Origin: Luteibacter mycovicinus
GTDB taxonomy: Bacteria > Pseudomonadota > Gammaproteobacteria > Xanthomonadales > Rhodanobacteraceae
Direction of reading: 5' to 3'
DNA length: 64,000 nt
Assembly: GCF_000745235.1 (NCBI RefSeq)
Contig: NZ_JQNL01000001.1
Coordinates: 1,054,001 to 1,118,000 of the forward strand
Positions within the stretch are counted from its first letter, which is position 1. Each line of letters begins with the position of its first letter. Below are positions 1 to 7,340 of the stretch, one piece after another. Under the pieces are notes generated by a model. That model saw nothing but the letters and a program-made list of their open reading frames with translations, was not told where the DNA came from and did no database searches. The translations under genes and the position numbers were made by a program.

Positions 1-1
1 G

Positions 2-280
2 GTGGTCTGCGTCATCAATCCGAAGAACGATCCCGTCGTCACCGAGGCGGCCGAGTCGCTTTATCAGGAACTGTCGCAGGCCGGCATCGACACCGCATTC
101 GACGACCGCGGACTCCGTACCGGTCCGATGCTTGCCGACATGGAACTGATCGGTATTCCGCACCGTATCGTCGTGAGCGGCCGCGGCCTCGAGGCCGGGA
201 CGTTCGAGTATCGCGCCCGCACGGAAGCCGAATCGCGCAACATTACGCGCGAAGAACTGCTCGCCCTGCTCGAGGCGTAA
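2..280 (+). CDS. proS: Prolyl-tRNA synthetase, C-terminal end (partial)
   Basis: This is the last 92 codons of a gene that begins left of the window. Prolyl-tRNA synthetase charges tRNA-Pro in the cytoplasm. The visible part is the class IIa anticodon-binding domain: the stretch [10 protein letters not shown] followed by [18 protein letters not shown] matches the conserved core that reads 'DDR..RPG.KFADADLIGIPHR' in bacterial ProS, and the chain ends in the usual short helix after FEYRAR. The frame is open from the first bases, so the apparent GTG at position 2 is an internal valine and not a start. A strong hairpin follows the stop codon. The identification rests on the C-terminal domain alone, but that domain is characteristic. 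Confidence 0.9.
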   Translation: MVCVINPKNDPVVTEAAESLYQELSQAGIDTAFDDRGLRTGPMLADMELIGIPHRIVVSGRGLEAGTFEYRARTEAESRNITREELLALLEA

Positions 281-298
281 TGCTCACTGCATGACAGG

Positions 299-333
299 CG
301 CGACGGGAGCGCACGAGCCGCGCTCCCGTCGCG
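299..333. terminator. Hairpin between convergent genes, probable bidirectional terminator
   Basis: Two perfectly complementary 14-base arms (299-312 and 320-333, CGCGACGGGAGCGC and its complement) enclose a 7-base loop. The hairpin sits between the stops of proS and the convergent GH18-like gene. There is no long T-run, so termination may be inefficient or protein-assisted. Confidence 0.6.
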
Positions 334-347
334 GTTACCGGCCGCCT

Positions 348-1253
348 CTACTGGACGGCGGCATTGATCGCGTTGGCGTAGTCCGCCGTCGTACGGCCCG
401 GCGCCGAGCATTTCTGGATATCGTCGTACAGCCACATGAAGCCGCCCGGGATACCGGCGCTCTGTTTCCAGGCAGTCATCTTCGACTGCACGGTCGCCGG
501 CGAATCGCCAGCGCTGCAGCCCGTGCCGTTCTTCGACCAGAGCCCCGGAATGACCGGCATGCCGAGCGCGCTCGTCCACTGCGCCGGATCGTTGCCCGTG
601 CCACCCGCGTAGTCCTGCAGGTAGATCTTGTCCACGGCACTGCCCAGGTTGGCTTTGAGCGAAGCCCAGAAGCTGCGATTGGTATAAGGCGCGAACGTGA
701 TCTTGTAGCCGAGCCCCGCCAGCATCTGACCGAAGGCCGTCGCCGATGCCAGATCGTAGGCGCTCTCGTCGTCGAAATTCGCCGCGTCGGCGCCCGTGAT
801 CTGTTTCAGCAACTGGAAGTTACGGTAAAGGATGCTGTCCGGCCCCGTACCCGCTCCCGCTCCGGTACCGTTGACCAGCGCCTGGATACTCTCGAAGTCC
901 GTCGTACCGCCGGCACCGATCGACACCTCGATCCGGTTCACCGACGTCGGCGCCTGCTTTAGCGTCGCCAGCTCGGCTGACCAGCCCGTGTTCGGGCCGA
1001 CGTAGTTGCCGTCACTGATGAGGGGCTCGTCGTTGAGGTGCAGGTCGCCGTTGGTATCCACATGCACGCTCCACAGCATGACTGTGGTAAATCCCGATGC
1101 CCGGAGGTCATCCATGACGGGCGTACCGCCGCTGTAAAACGGGCCGCCGCCGTACACGGCGGATTCCGCCATACCCGGCGAGGAAAGGCTCATACCGCCG
1201 GCCAGGGCGACCGCGAGGGCAACACGTCGTACGCCAATGCTAATGATCGACAT
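348..1253 (-). CDS. Secreted GH18-like TIM-barrel protein
   Basis: A 301-residue protein with an N-terminal signal peptide (basic start, hydrophobic stretch ALAVALAGGM, cleavage probably after the alanine-rich region near residue 30). The body looks like a (beta/alpha)8 barrel: TTVMLWSVHV, NRIEVSIGAGG and KIYLQDYAGG are spaced as barrel strands. The segment ANFDDE (around residue 155-165) resembles the catalytic DxxDxDxE motif of family 18 glycoside hydrolases with the last D-x-E kept and an upstream aspartate replaced by asparagine. A WLYDD segment near the end fits the last strand. Two cysteines near the C-terminus (GTGCSAG, IQKCSAP) could form a disulfide. Function is inferred from fold-like features only; it could be a chitinase-like hydrolase or a binding protein. 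It is transcribed towards proS and divergent from the H-NS-family gene. Confidence 0.55.
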   Translation of the reverse strand: MSIISIGVRRVALAVALAGGMSLSSPGMAESAVYGGGPFYSGGTPVMDDLRASGFTTVMLWSVHVDTNGDLHLNDEPLISDGNYVGPNTGWSAELATLKQAPTSVNRIEVSIGAGGTTDFESIQALVNGTGAGAGTGPDSILYRNFQLLKQITGADAANFDDESAYDLASATAFGQMLAGLGYKITFAPYTNRSFWASLKANLGSAVDKIYLQDYAGGTGNDPAQWTSALGMPVIPGLWSKNGTGCSAGDSPATVQSKMTAWKQSAGIPGGFMWLYDDIQKCSAPGRTTADYANAINAAVQ

Positions 1254-1387
1254 GAGTTATTCCATTCCAGTGAACGGCGCCGCTGTAGGGTTATTCCGAT
1301 AATCGGCTCCGATTGCGCTGAGAGTCCCACGGTAAGCTGCCATTATTCCGCCACTTGGTTCACAATTCCGACCCGAGCGTGTGTGAA

Positions 1388-1406
1388 ATTAATCGCATCG
1401 ATTAAT
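1388..1406. promoter_or_regulatory. AT-rich palindrome upstream of the H-NS-family gene, candidate operator
   Basis: ATTAATCG and CGATTAAT form a perfect 8-3-8 inverted repeat in a GC-rich genome, ending 39 bases before the start codon at 1446. Position and symmetry suggest a dimeric regulator site overlapping the promoter or leader. Confidence 0.45.
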
Positions 1407-1445
1407 ACGTCGATTTACTGTGAAACCAGAACAGGGAGAATGCCC

Positions 1446-1769
1446 ATGGCCGTCGATATCAAGAACCTCAGCCACAATCAGCTCAACGAGCTGATCGCCA
1501 AGGCCCAGTCCCGCCAAACCGAGCTGCGCAGGGAAAAAGTTTCCGCACTGCGCGACAAAATCAATGAATTGATCCGCGCCGAAGGTTTCACCTTCGACGA
1601 CGTTTTCGGCGCCCGCGCCCCGAAATCCAAACGCGCCGGCACGGTGGTAGCTGCCAAATACCGTAATCCGGATAACGAGGAACAGACCTGGTCGGGCCGC
1701 GGCAAGCGTCCGCGCTGGTTCAATGACGCGCTGAAGGCCGGTAAAAAGGAAAGCGATCTGCTGGTGTGA
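1446..1769 (+). CDS. H-NS histone family DNA-binding protein
   Basis: A 107-residue nucleoid protein. The N-terminal half (NQLNELIAKAQSRQTELRREK) is a helical oligomerisation region. The C-terminal half contains the H-NS family DNA-binding core: KYRNPDNEEQTWSGRGKRP followed by RWF, where TWSGRG.RP.W is the family signature. H-NS-like proteins bind AT-rich DNA and silence horizontally acquired genes; in xanthomonads relatives of this size (XrvA-like) affect virulence genes. The ATG at 1446 is preferred over an ATG six bases earlier because an AGGGAG Shine-Dalgarno lies about eight bases ahead of it. An AT-rich palindrome lies in the leader and a terminator follows. Confidence 0.85.
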   Translation: MAVDIKNLSHNQLNELIAKAQSRQTELRREKVSALRDKINELIRAEGFTFDDVFGARAPKSKRAGTVVAAKYRNPDNEEQTWSGRGKRPRWFNDALKAGKKESDLLV

Positions 1770-1791
1770 TTTACATGCCGACATAAACCAG

Positions 1792-1826
1792 AAAAATGGC
1801 CTTGCGAATGCGGGGCCTTTTTTTTG
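1792..1826 (+). terminator. Probable intrinsic terminator of the H-NS-family gene
   Basis: AAAAATGGCC and GGGGCC followed by eight T residues form a short stem of A-T and G-C pairs with a T-run, 22 bases after the stop codon at 1769. Confidence 0.6.
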
Positions 1827-1910
1827 GCGAGTTGGCGAGATGTTTGTTGGAGCGGGGGCTCGGCTTGCGCCTTCGCGTTTGGTTTTGTCGCGGCGTGTAG
1901 TGTCGCGTTG

Positions 1911-2153
1911 AAGAGCCGGCGGGTGCCACCCTCGCGTCCACGCCTGCGGCGACCCCTCAGGGAAAGGCCGCTCCGCGGCCGTGTATCAATGGCCTTCGGC
2001 CGGGTCGGGCTCCGACTGGGGGTTTTCGAGTCGGCTGTCCCTGCCTCCCCGAAAACGGCCGGTCATCCCTGACCGGCCCCGCTCTCGCGGCCTCTTCCAG
2101 TCGGAGCCCTCGCCTGCGGCTACCGGACGCGAGGGTGGCACCCGCCGGCTCTT
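1911..2153 (+). repeat. Hairpin element, copy A, with perfect 29-base terminal inverted repeats
   Basis: The ends 1911-1939 and 2125-2153 are perfectly complementary over 29 bases (AAGAGCCGGCGGGTGCCACC... and its complement). Nested inside are a second perfect 13-base stem (2007-2019 with 2097-2109, GGGCTCCGACTGG) and an inner hairpin GGCCGGTC/GACCGGCC near 2058-2079. The whole element could fold into one long, bulged cruciform or RNA hairpin. No ORF or transposase is present. Confidence 0.8.
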
Positions 2154-2258
2154 TGGGGGACTGAGGTTGCGGGTGGGTCGAGCGGCGGTGCGCTTCGTTG
2201 GCAGGGAACGCTCGCTTGCCTGGGGCCCATGGCCTCGTTCGCCTTAGTGAGGCTGAGG

Positions 2259-2345
2259 GTTCGCGAACAGGGTTCGCTCCTACCGCACGGCGACCGCAAT
2301 GGGGGGATACATGGCGGCCTGTAGGAGCGCGCCCTGCGCGCGAAA
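2259..2345. repeat. Inverted pair of REP sequences at the palindrome centre
   Basis: 2259-2284 reads on the minus strand GGTAGGAGCGAACCCTGTTC..., and 2320-2345 reads on the plus strand GTAGGAGCGCGCCCTGCGCG.... Both have the GTAGGAGC head and an internal palindrome typical of REP/SMAG elements of Stenotrophomonas and relatives. Confidence 0.75.
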
Positions 2346-2404
2346 AGCCAACGAAGCGAAGAAGCCACACCCCGCTCGACCACCAACCCACCTCGGTACA
2401 CCAA

Positions 2405-2645
2405 AGAGACGGCGGGGGTGACCCTCGAGGCCGGTAGCCGCAGGCGAGAGCTTCGACTGGACAAGGCCGCGAAGCCGGGCCGGTCAGGGATGACCGGCCG
2501 TTTTCGGGGAGGCAGGGACAGCCGACTCGAAAACCCCCAGGCGAAGCCCGACCCGGCCGAAGGCCATTGATATACGGCCGCGGTAGCGGCCCTTCCCTGA
2601 GGGGTCGACGAAGGCGTGGCCTCGAGGGTCACCCCCGCCGGCTCT
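2405..2645 (-). repeat. Hairpin element, copy B, inverted relative to copy A
   Basis: On the minus strand this copy is clearly homologous to copy A over its full length. Its 28-base ends (2405-2432 and 2618-2645) are complementary with one mismatch. Compared with copy A the end sequence differs at five positions (GGGTGCCACC against GGGGGTGACC, CGCGTCC against CGAGGCC), and at all five the opposite arm carries the compensating base. The inner 13-base stem has one compensated and two uncompensated changes. Confidence 0.8.
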
Positions 2646-2692
2646 CCAACGCGACACAACACGCTCGCGACGAATCCAAACGCGATGGCGCA

Positions 2693-2716
2693 AGCCGAGC
2701 CGAGCCGAGCCGAGCC
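2693..2716. repeat. AGCCG pentanucleotide microsatellite
   Basis: Four full AGCCG units plus AGCC in tandem at the outer end of the right cassette copy; the left copy has no such expansion. Confidence 0.8.
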
Positions 2717-2793
2717 CGCGAGATCGAAAGCGCACCCTTGACGCTCCCCCGCCCCGGGCGTAAACCGGGCGGATTATCCTCGGAGTCAACCAC

Positions 2794-3174
2794 ATGCCCC
2801 TCGTCCGAATCGATGTCCGCCGTGGCAAGGATGCCGCCTATCGCAGCGCGCTCGGTAACGCTGTTCATGACGCTCTGGTCAGCATCGGCGTGCCGCACGA
2901 TGACCGTTTCCAGGTCATCGCCGAACACGATGCGGAAGGTCTCGTCTACGACGCGCACTACCTCGGTATCGAACGCACTGACGACATCGTCATCGTGCAG
3001 ATCACCTTCAACGACACGCGCACCCTCGACCAGAAGAAAGCGCTGTATCAGGCGATCGCGGAAAACCTGGGCAAGTCACCAGGCGTGAAAGCGGGCGACG
3101 TTTTCGTCAGTCTCGTCGAGGTGAAGAAGGAAAACTGGTCGTTTGGCAACGGCGTGGCGCAGTACGCCAGCTGA
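2794..3174 (+). CDS. Tautomerase family protein
   Basis: A 126-residue member of the tautomerase (4-oxalocrotonate tautomerase/MIF) superfamily. The sequence starts Met-Pro, and after removal of Met this Pro is the catalytic base of the family. PLVRIDVRRG is the first strand; IVIVQITFNDTRT and the second half GDVFVSLVEVKKENWSFGNG repeat the beta-alpha-beta pattern expected of a fused two-subunit chain, and the ENWSFGNG motif is typical of the ~130-residue 'tautomerase_3-like' group. The physiological substrate cannot be told from sequence. A CGGAG Shine-Dalgarno precedes the ATG. The gene is convergent with thrE, only 4 bases apart, so transcripts probably overlap. Confidence 0.8.
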   Translation: MPLVRIDVRRGKDAAYRSALGNAVHDALVSIGVPHDDRFQVIAEHDAEGLVYDAHYLGIERTDDIVIVQITFNDTRTLDQKKALYQAIAENLGKSPGVKAGDVFVSLVEVKKENWSFGNGVAQYAS

Positions 3175-3178
3175 CGGC

Positions 3179-4462
3179 TCAGAGAGAACGGCGCGGCGCG
3201 ACGATCAGGTCGCCGAACAACAGGCCCGCCACCAGTGACACCAGCAGCGTGACGCCGAGCAGACCCGTATCCATGCCCAGTGAGGCATCGCGATCCAGCA
3301 GGTAGGACACGCTGCGGAAGCTTACCGAGCCCGGCACCAGCAGGATGATGCCGGGCTCGCGTACCACGGCGCCCGGTTGCTGGGCGTAGCGCGCATAGAC
3401 ATTGCTGAGTGAGCCCAGCAGCAGACCGCCGACAAACACGCCGAACGGCGCGCCCGGCAGCGAGCCCGAAATGCTGCCGCCCCAACGCGTGGCGAGATAA
3501 CCGAGAATGACGGCCCCCATCACGACCAGCCAGTCGCGCCGGGCGGCGCGGAACAGGATGGCGAACGAGAACGCGCCGACCGCGAGCATCGGCCAGTCGG
3601 CCCAGCCGGGAAGTGGCGGCAGCGAATAATCGCGCGACACGATACCGAAGGCCTCGCACAGCTGGCTGGCGGCCACGGTACCGAAGGTCAGCTTCAGCAG
3701 CGTGGCTACCGCGCCACCCATGCGCGCGACACCGGCCACGAGATGTTGACTGGAAATTTCGCGCACGGCCGTGGTCAGCGCCATGCCGGGCATCAGCACG
3801 ATCAGGCTGCCGAGGATCACCGACTTGACCGCCAGCGGCACCAGGTAAGCGCTGACGACGATCGCGATGGCTGTGGCGACCATGGCGCTGATCGCATCGC
3901 TGGCGGCGGCGAGCCGTGGTCGGCTGCCCGACGCGACGGTAATCGAACCGATGAGAACGCCGATGAAACCCGCGGTGACCAGATCGGGCCACGCACTGTG
4001 CAACAGCAGGCCGACGACGGTGGCCGCGCAGAGGCCATAGCTCGCGATCACGCCGAGCTCGGCACGGAAGGTTTCCGGTGCACCCAGCTTACGTAACAGG
4101 TGAAAGCCTTCGCGCAGTTCCATCCGGCCGTCGATCACGACGTCGGCGATGCGGTCGGCCTCGCAGAGGCGCGCGAGGTTGACGTCGCCGGGCGGCAGGC
4201 GCATGACCTGCGTAACCTGGGCGACGCCGTCGTCGCCCTGCCCCAGATCGGCGAACGACACGATGATCGCGGTGGGGCTGGACCAGACCTCGGCGGAAAG
4301 GCCGAGACGCTGCGCGGAGCGACCGATGGCGGTCTCCAGGCGTGGTGCGGTGGTGCCGTACTGGTGCAGGCGACGCGCCAGCTCGGTGAGGAACGCGATG
4401 CGGGTGTTGATCGCCGTGGTGGCGAAGCTCACCGGAACGGTCAGCGGTGCGACCTCAGGCAA
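3179..4462 (-). CDS. thrE: Threonine/serine exporter (ThrE family, fused two-domain form)
   Basis: A 427-residue inner-membrane protein exporting threonine and serine by analogy with Corynebacterium ThrE. The N-terminal third is a soluble domain (FLTELARRLHQYGTTAPRLE, SFADLGQG), followed by about ten hydrophobic helices, with the conserved LMPGMALTTAVREI in the first membrane half and the second smaller domain (GAVILGYLATRWGG, LLLVPGSVSFRSV) at the end. Both domains, separate genes in some bacteria, are fused here. The frame opens with a TTG at 4462 that overlaps the nfeD stop by 8 bases; an in-frame GTG at 4432 is an alternative start. It is the last gene of an SPFH-nfeD-thrE operon. Confidence 0.85.
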   Translation of the reverse strand: MPEVAPLTVPVSFATTAINTRIAFLTELARRLHQYGTTAPRLETAIGRSAQRLGLSAEVWSSPTAIIVSFADLGQGDDGVAQVTQVMRLPPGDVNLARLCEADRIADVVIDGRMELREGFHLLRKLGAPETFRAELGVIASYGLCAATVVGLLLHSAWPDLVTAGFIGVLIGSITVASGSRPRLAAASDAISAMVATAIAIVVSAYLVPLAVKSVILGSLIVLMPGMALTTAVREISSQHLVAGVARMGGAVATLLKLTFGTVAASQLCEAFGIVSRDYSLPPLPGWADWPMLAVGAFSFAILFRAARRDWLVVMGAVILGYLATRWGGSISGSLPGAPFGVFVGGLLLGSLSNVYARYAQQPGAVVREPGIILLVPGSVSFRSVSYLLDRDASLGMDTGLLGVTLLVSLVAGLLFGDLIVAPRRSL

Positions 4463-4907
4463 CGTCCACCGCCTTCACGCGCAGGGTGGTGCCGTCGATG
4501 CCGATGACCTCGACGGTGGCACCCAGGGGGAGATCCGGACCGGTAACCAGCCACATCCCGTCGCCCACCTTCGCCTTGCCGCGACCCTGCACGATCGGCT
4601 CGCACAGCGTGTAACGCTGACCGATCAGCTGTTCGCCACGACGGTTGAGCCGCTCGTTGCCGGCCGGAACACGGTTGAGCCGCGGCCGCACCCATTTCCA
4701 GTAAAGGAAGCAGGAGGCGAATGCGAGGATCACGAAAATCACGGCCTGTGCAAGCGCGGTCAGACCGGGGACGGCCAACAGCACGACGCCCATGACCGCC
4801 GCGGCGAGACCGATCCACAGCATGAAGTAACCCGGCAACAGCACCTCGCCGCCGAGCAGCAGCAAGGCGGCGATCCACCACAGGTAATGCAGCGCGATCT
4901 GGCTCAT
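4455..4907 (-). CDS. NfeD family membrane protein
   Basis: A 150-residue short-type NfeD protein. Two closely spaced hydrophobic segments (LWWIAALLLLGGEVLLPGYF and a pair around AVIFVILAFASC) precede a C-terminal OB-fold domain of five strands: GQRYTLCEPI, GRGKAKVGDG, LVTGPDLPLGATVEVIGID, LRVKAV. NfeD proteins work with SPFH (stomatin/flotillin) partners in membrane microdomains or quality control, and the SPFH gene lies 4 bases upstream here. It has no protease domain, unlike the long NfeD form. The stop overlaps the start of thrE by 8 bases. Confidence 0.88.
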   Translation of the reverse strand: MSQIALHYLWWIAALLLLGGEVLLPGYFMLWIGLAAAVMGVVLLAVPGLTALAQAVIFVILAFASCFLYWKWVRPRLNRVPAGNERLNRRGEQLIGQRYTLCEPIVQGRGKAKVGDGMWLVTGPDLPLGATVEVIGIDGTTLRVKAVDVA

Positions 4908-4911
4908 GGCG

Positions 4912-5886
4912 TCAGCGGGGCAGTGGCGGGGTGCGATTGACGGTGCCGTCGCCCTGCGGCGGGCGCTGCTGTTGCTGCGTGGCCAGCGAGGATTTGGCCA
5001 GCTCGGCGATGCCCGCCAGCGAACCGAGGATGCCCGTGGCTTCCATCGGCAGCAGCAACGTCTTCTGGTTGGGCGACTTGGCCATTTCCTTCAGCGCCTC
5101 GACGTAATTGTTGGCCACGAAGTAATTCAGTGCGTTGACGTCGCCATGCGAGATGGCGTTGGAGACCATCGTCGTCGCCTTGGCTTCGGCCTCGGCGAGG
5201 CGCTCGCGTGCTTCGGCTTCGCGGAAAGCGGCCTCTTTTTTGCCCTCGGCGCTCAGGATGGCGGACTGCTTTTCGCCTTCCGCCTTGAGGATGGCCGCCT
5301 GACGGAAGCCCTCGGCATCGAGGATGTTGGCGCGCTTCTCGCGCTCGGCCTTCATCTGCCGGGCCATCGCGTCGACCAGATCGCGCGGCGGCGAGATGTC
5401 CTTGATTTCGATACGGGTGACCTTGACGCCCCACGGATGCGTGGCCTCGTCGATCACGCCCAGCAGCTTGGCATTGATCGCGTCGCGCTGGCTGAGGCTC
5501 TCGTCGAGATCCATCGAACCGAGCACGGTACGGATATTGGTCATGATCAGCGCCAGCGCCGCGCCTTCGAGGTTCGCGACTTCATACGCGGCCTTGGCGG
5601 CATCCAGCACCTGGTAGAAGACGACGCCATCCACGCGGACCACCGCGTTGTCCTTGGTGATGACGTCCTGCGAGGGAACCTCGAGGACCTGCTCCATCAT
5701 GTTCATCTTGCGACCGATCGCGTAGACGAAGGGAATCAGAAAATGCAGACCCGGTGTCAGCGTGCCGGTGTACTTGCCGAACATCTCGACCGTCCACTCG
5801 TAGCCCTGAGGCACGATGCGGATCAGCTTCGCCAGCACGGTGACGGCAACCACCACGACGACGAACGCGACGACGATATTTCCCAT
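4912..5886 (-). CDS. SPFH domain protein (stomatin/QmcA-like)
   Basis: A 324-residue inner-membrane protein with one N-terminal anchor ([20 protein letters not shown]), then the SPFH/band 7 domain ([81 protein letters not shown]), all hallmark stomatin motifs. A long charged coiled coil follows (residues about 195-265, [14 protein letters not shown]...), then a Gln/Pro-rich tail. The ATG at 5886 was chosen because it directly precedes the anchor and has a GGGAG-type ribosome site; the frame is open further upstream but that part overlaps the kinase gene. First gene of the operon with nfeD and thrE. Confidence 0.9.
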   Translation of the reverse strand: MGNIVVAFVVVVVAVTVLAKLIRIVPQGYEWTVEMFGKYTGTLTPGLHFLIPFVYAIGRKMNMMEQVLEVPSQDVITKDNAVVRVDGVVFYQVLDAAKAAYEVANLEGAALALIMTNIRTVLGSMDLDESLSQRDAINAKLLGVIDEATHPWGVKVTRIEIKDISPPRDLVDAMARQMKAEREKRANILDAEGFRQAAILKAEGEKQSAILSAEGKKEAAFREAEARERLAEAEAKATTMVSNAISHGDVNALNYFVANNYVEALKEMAKSPNQKTLLLPMEATGILGSLAGIAELAKSSLATQQQQRPPQGDGTVNRTPPLPR

Positions 5887-5938
5887 GGCCCTTCGCTCCC
5901 TATTTCCGGTGTCTTGCCGGGAGTATAGGCGAAGCGAC

Positions 5939-7330
5939 TCAGGCCGGACCGGCGGGAAGCAACAGGGTGACGCGAAGGCCGCCGCCGTCGCGGTTGGACA
6001 GCGCGATCCGGCCGCCATGGGCTTCCGAAATTTCTCGGGCAAGCGCCAGCCCAAGGCCGGTACCCGAGCGCTTGGTCGAATAAAAAGGCAATAACGCCTG
6101 CGCCAGGACGGTGTCGCTCATGCCCGGACCGCGGTCGGCCACCTCGATCAGGGTTTCGCGGCCGATGTGGTGGACCGCCAGGCTGACCTCCGTGGCCTCC
6201 CCGCCGGCCTCGTGCGCGTTCTTGATCAGATTGATCAGCACCTGCTCGACCTGGGTGCGATCGAACCACCCCGGATGCTCGGGCAAGGGCGCCGCAAGGC
6301 GAAATTCTGCGTGCAGAGCCAGATCGTCGAGAAATGGCGCCCAGGGGACCTCGCGGGCCTGCGGCGCGGGCAGTTTGGCAAAGCTGGCGTAGCCGGCAAT
6401 GAAACTGTGCAGGTGTTTCGCGCGGTCGCCGATGGAGGCGAATACGCCGGGCAAGCGGGCGAGATCGCCGCGACGTGCGAGTTCGGCACCGGAATGCGAC
6501 AGCGACGAGATGGGCGCCAGGGAATTGTTGAGTTCGTGACTGATGACGCGGATGACCCGTTTCCACGTGTGTACTTCCTGGCGGGAAAGCTCACGCGTCA
6601 TGCGACGGTACAGCTGAAGCCGGTGAGGCCGCCCCTGCAGACGGAAGCCCCGCTGCGAAAGGTGGAAGGTCTCTTCGCTGCCATCCATCTCGACATTGAA
6701 CAACGCGTCCTCGCCGGCGCCGGCGGCATCGCGAAGGTTGGCGGGCATGGCTTCGAGCACCGTCGCGAAGTCGAGACCCGCCAACGCCCGGCCTTCGTTG
6801 AAGAGATGCCTCGCCGCGATGTTCGCGTAGGTGACCTTGCCTGTCGCATCGGTCAACACGAGGGCGACGGGCGTGTTCTGTACCACGGTGTCCAGCAGCA
6901 ACTCGCGCTGGGCGAGATGCTGGCGTTGTTCGCGCAGCGTCTGGCCAAGCGCGTTGTGCATGTGGATCAGGTCGCCGAGTTCGTCGTTGCGGCCCGATCC
7001 GATCGAGATGCTGAAGTCGCCATCGCGATAACTGGCCAGTGCGCTTTCCAGGGCGCGCATCAGACGACGCAGGGGCTCGACCAGAAGGTGCGCCACCCAG
7101 GCCGAGAGCGGCAGCAACACCAGAAGACAGATGACCAGGGCCGTGGTGCCGTCGAACGCCTCGATCGGCCCCGGCGTGGGCACTTTGCCGGTCTTGTCAG
7201 GCACCGCGCGCATCCACGCCAGCACCTGCGGGAACGGCCAGATGGAAACGCCCGCGAACACCAGCGCGCCGACGATGGCCGATGCGGCCACCACGATCGT
7301 CATGCGTCCCTCTAGCGTGAGCGTCCTCAT
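5939..7330 (-). CDS. NtrY-like sensor histidine kinase
   Basis: A 463-residue membrane kinase. Two transmembrane segments ([20 protein letters not shown] near residue 10-30 and a second around 70-90) bracket a short ~35-residue periplasmic loop. Next come a HAMP region, a PAS domain ([19 protein letters not shown]), the dimerisation/phosphoacceptor helix with His265 in ISHELNNSL, and the HATPase domain ([28 protein letters not shown]). The HELNN form of the H-box is typical of NtrY/AtoS-type kinases that pair with sigma-54 activators. The ATG at 7330 lies 10 bases after the stop of the regulator gene. The small sensor loop suggests it senses within the membrane or through its transporter partners. 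Confidence 0.88.
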   Translation of the reverse strand: MRTLTLEGRMTIVVAASAIVGALVFAGVSIWPFPQVLAWMRAVPDKTGKVPTPGPIEAFDGTTALVICLLVLLPLSAWVAHLLVEPLRRLMRALESALASYRDGDFSISIGSGRNDELGDLIHMHNALGQTLREQRQHLAQRELLLDTVVQNTPVALVLTDATGKVTYANIAARHLFNEGRALAGLDFATVLEAMPANLRDAAGAGEDALFNVEMDGSEETFHLSQRGFRLQGRPHRLQLYRRMTRELSRQEVHTWKRVIRVISHELNNSLAPISSLSHSGAELARRGDLARLPGVFASIGDRAKHLHSFIAGYASFAKLPAPQAREVPWAPFLDDLALHAEFRLAAPLPEHPGWFDRTQVEQVLINLIKNAHEAGGEATEVSLAVHHIGRETLIEVADRGPGMSDTVLAQALLPFYSTKRSGTGLGLALAREISEAHGGRIALSNRDGGGLRVTLLLPAGPA

Positions 7331-7340
7331 CGGCGGCGCG

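Larger units (their letters stand above)
1858..2699. repeat. Long imperfect palindrome: inverted duplication of a hairpin-plus-REP cassette
   Basis: The gene-free stretch between the H-NS-family gene and the tautomerase consists of two diverged copies of one cassette in opposite orientation. The left copy runs from about 1858 (GCTCGGCTTGCGCC) rightwards; the right copy runs from about 2699 leftwards with the same order: a 50-base lead, a roughly 242-base hairpin element, a linker (CTCTTTGG..GAGGT..GGTCGAGCGG..GCTTCGTTGGC) and a REP sequence. The REPs sit back to back near the centre (2259-2284 and 2320-2345). Positions 2155-2258 and 2346-2404 are linker; 2717-2793 holds only the leader of the next gene. 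No convincing ORF was found: the open frames on both strands follow the palindrome rather than codon structure. Confidence 0.8.

Noticed and set aside
1957..2662. Several open frames of 80-180 codons in the gene-free region
   Set aside because: They follow the inverted repeat: the same Arg/Pro-rich peptide appears from both strands of the palindrome, and no ribosome site or family is visible.
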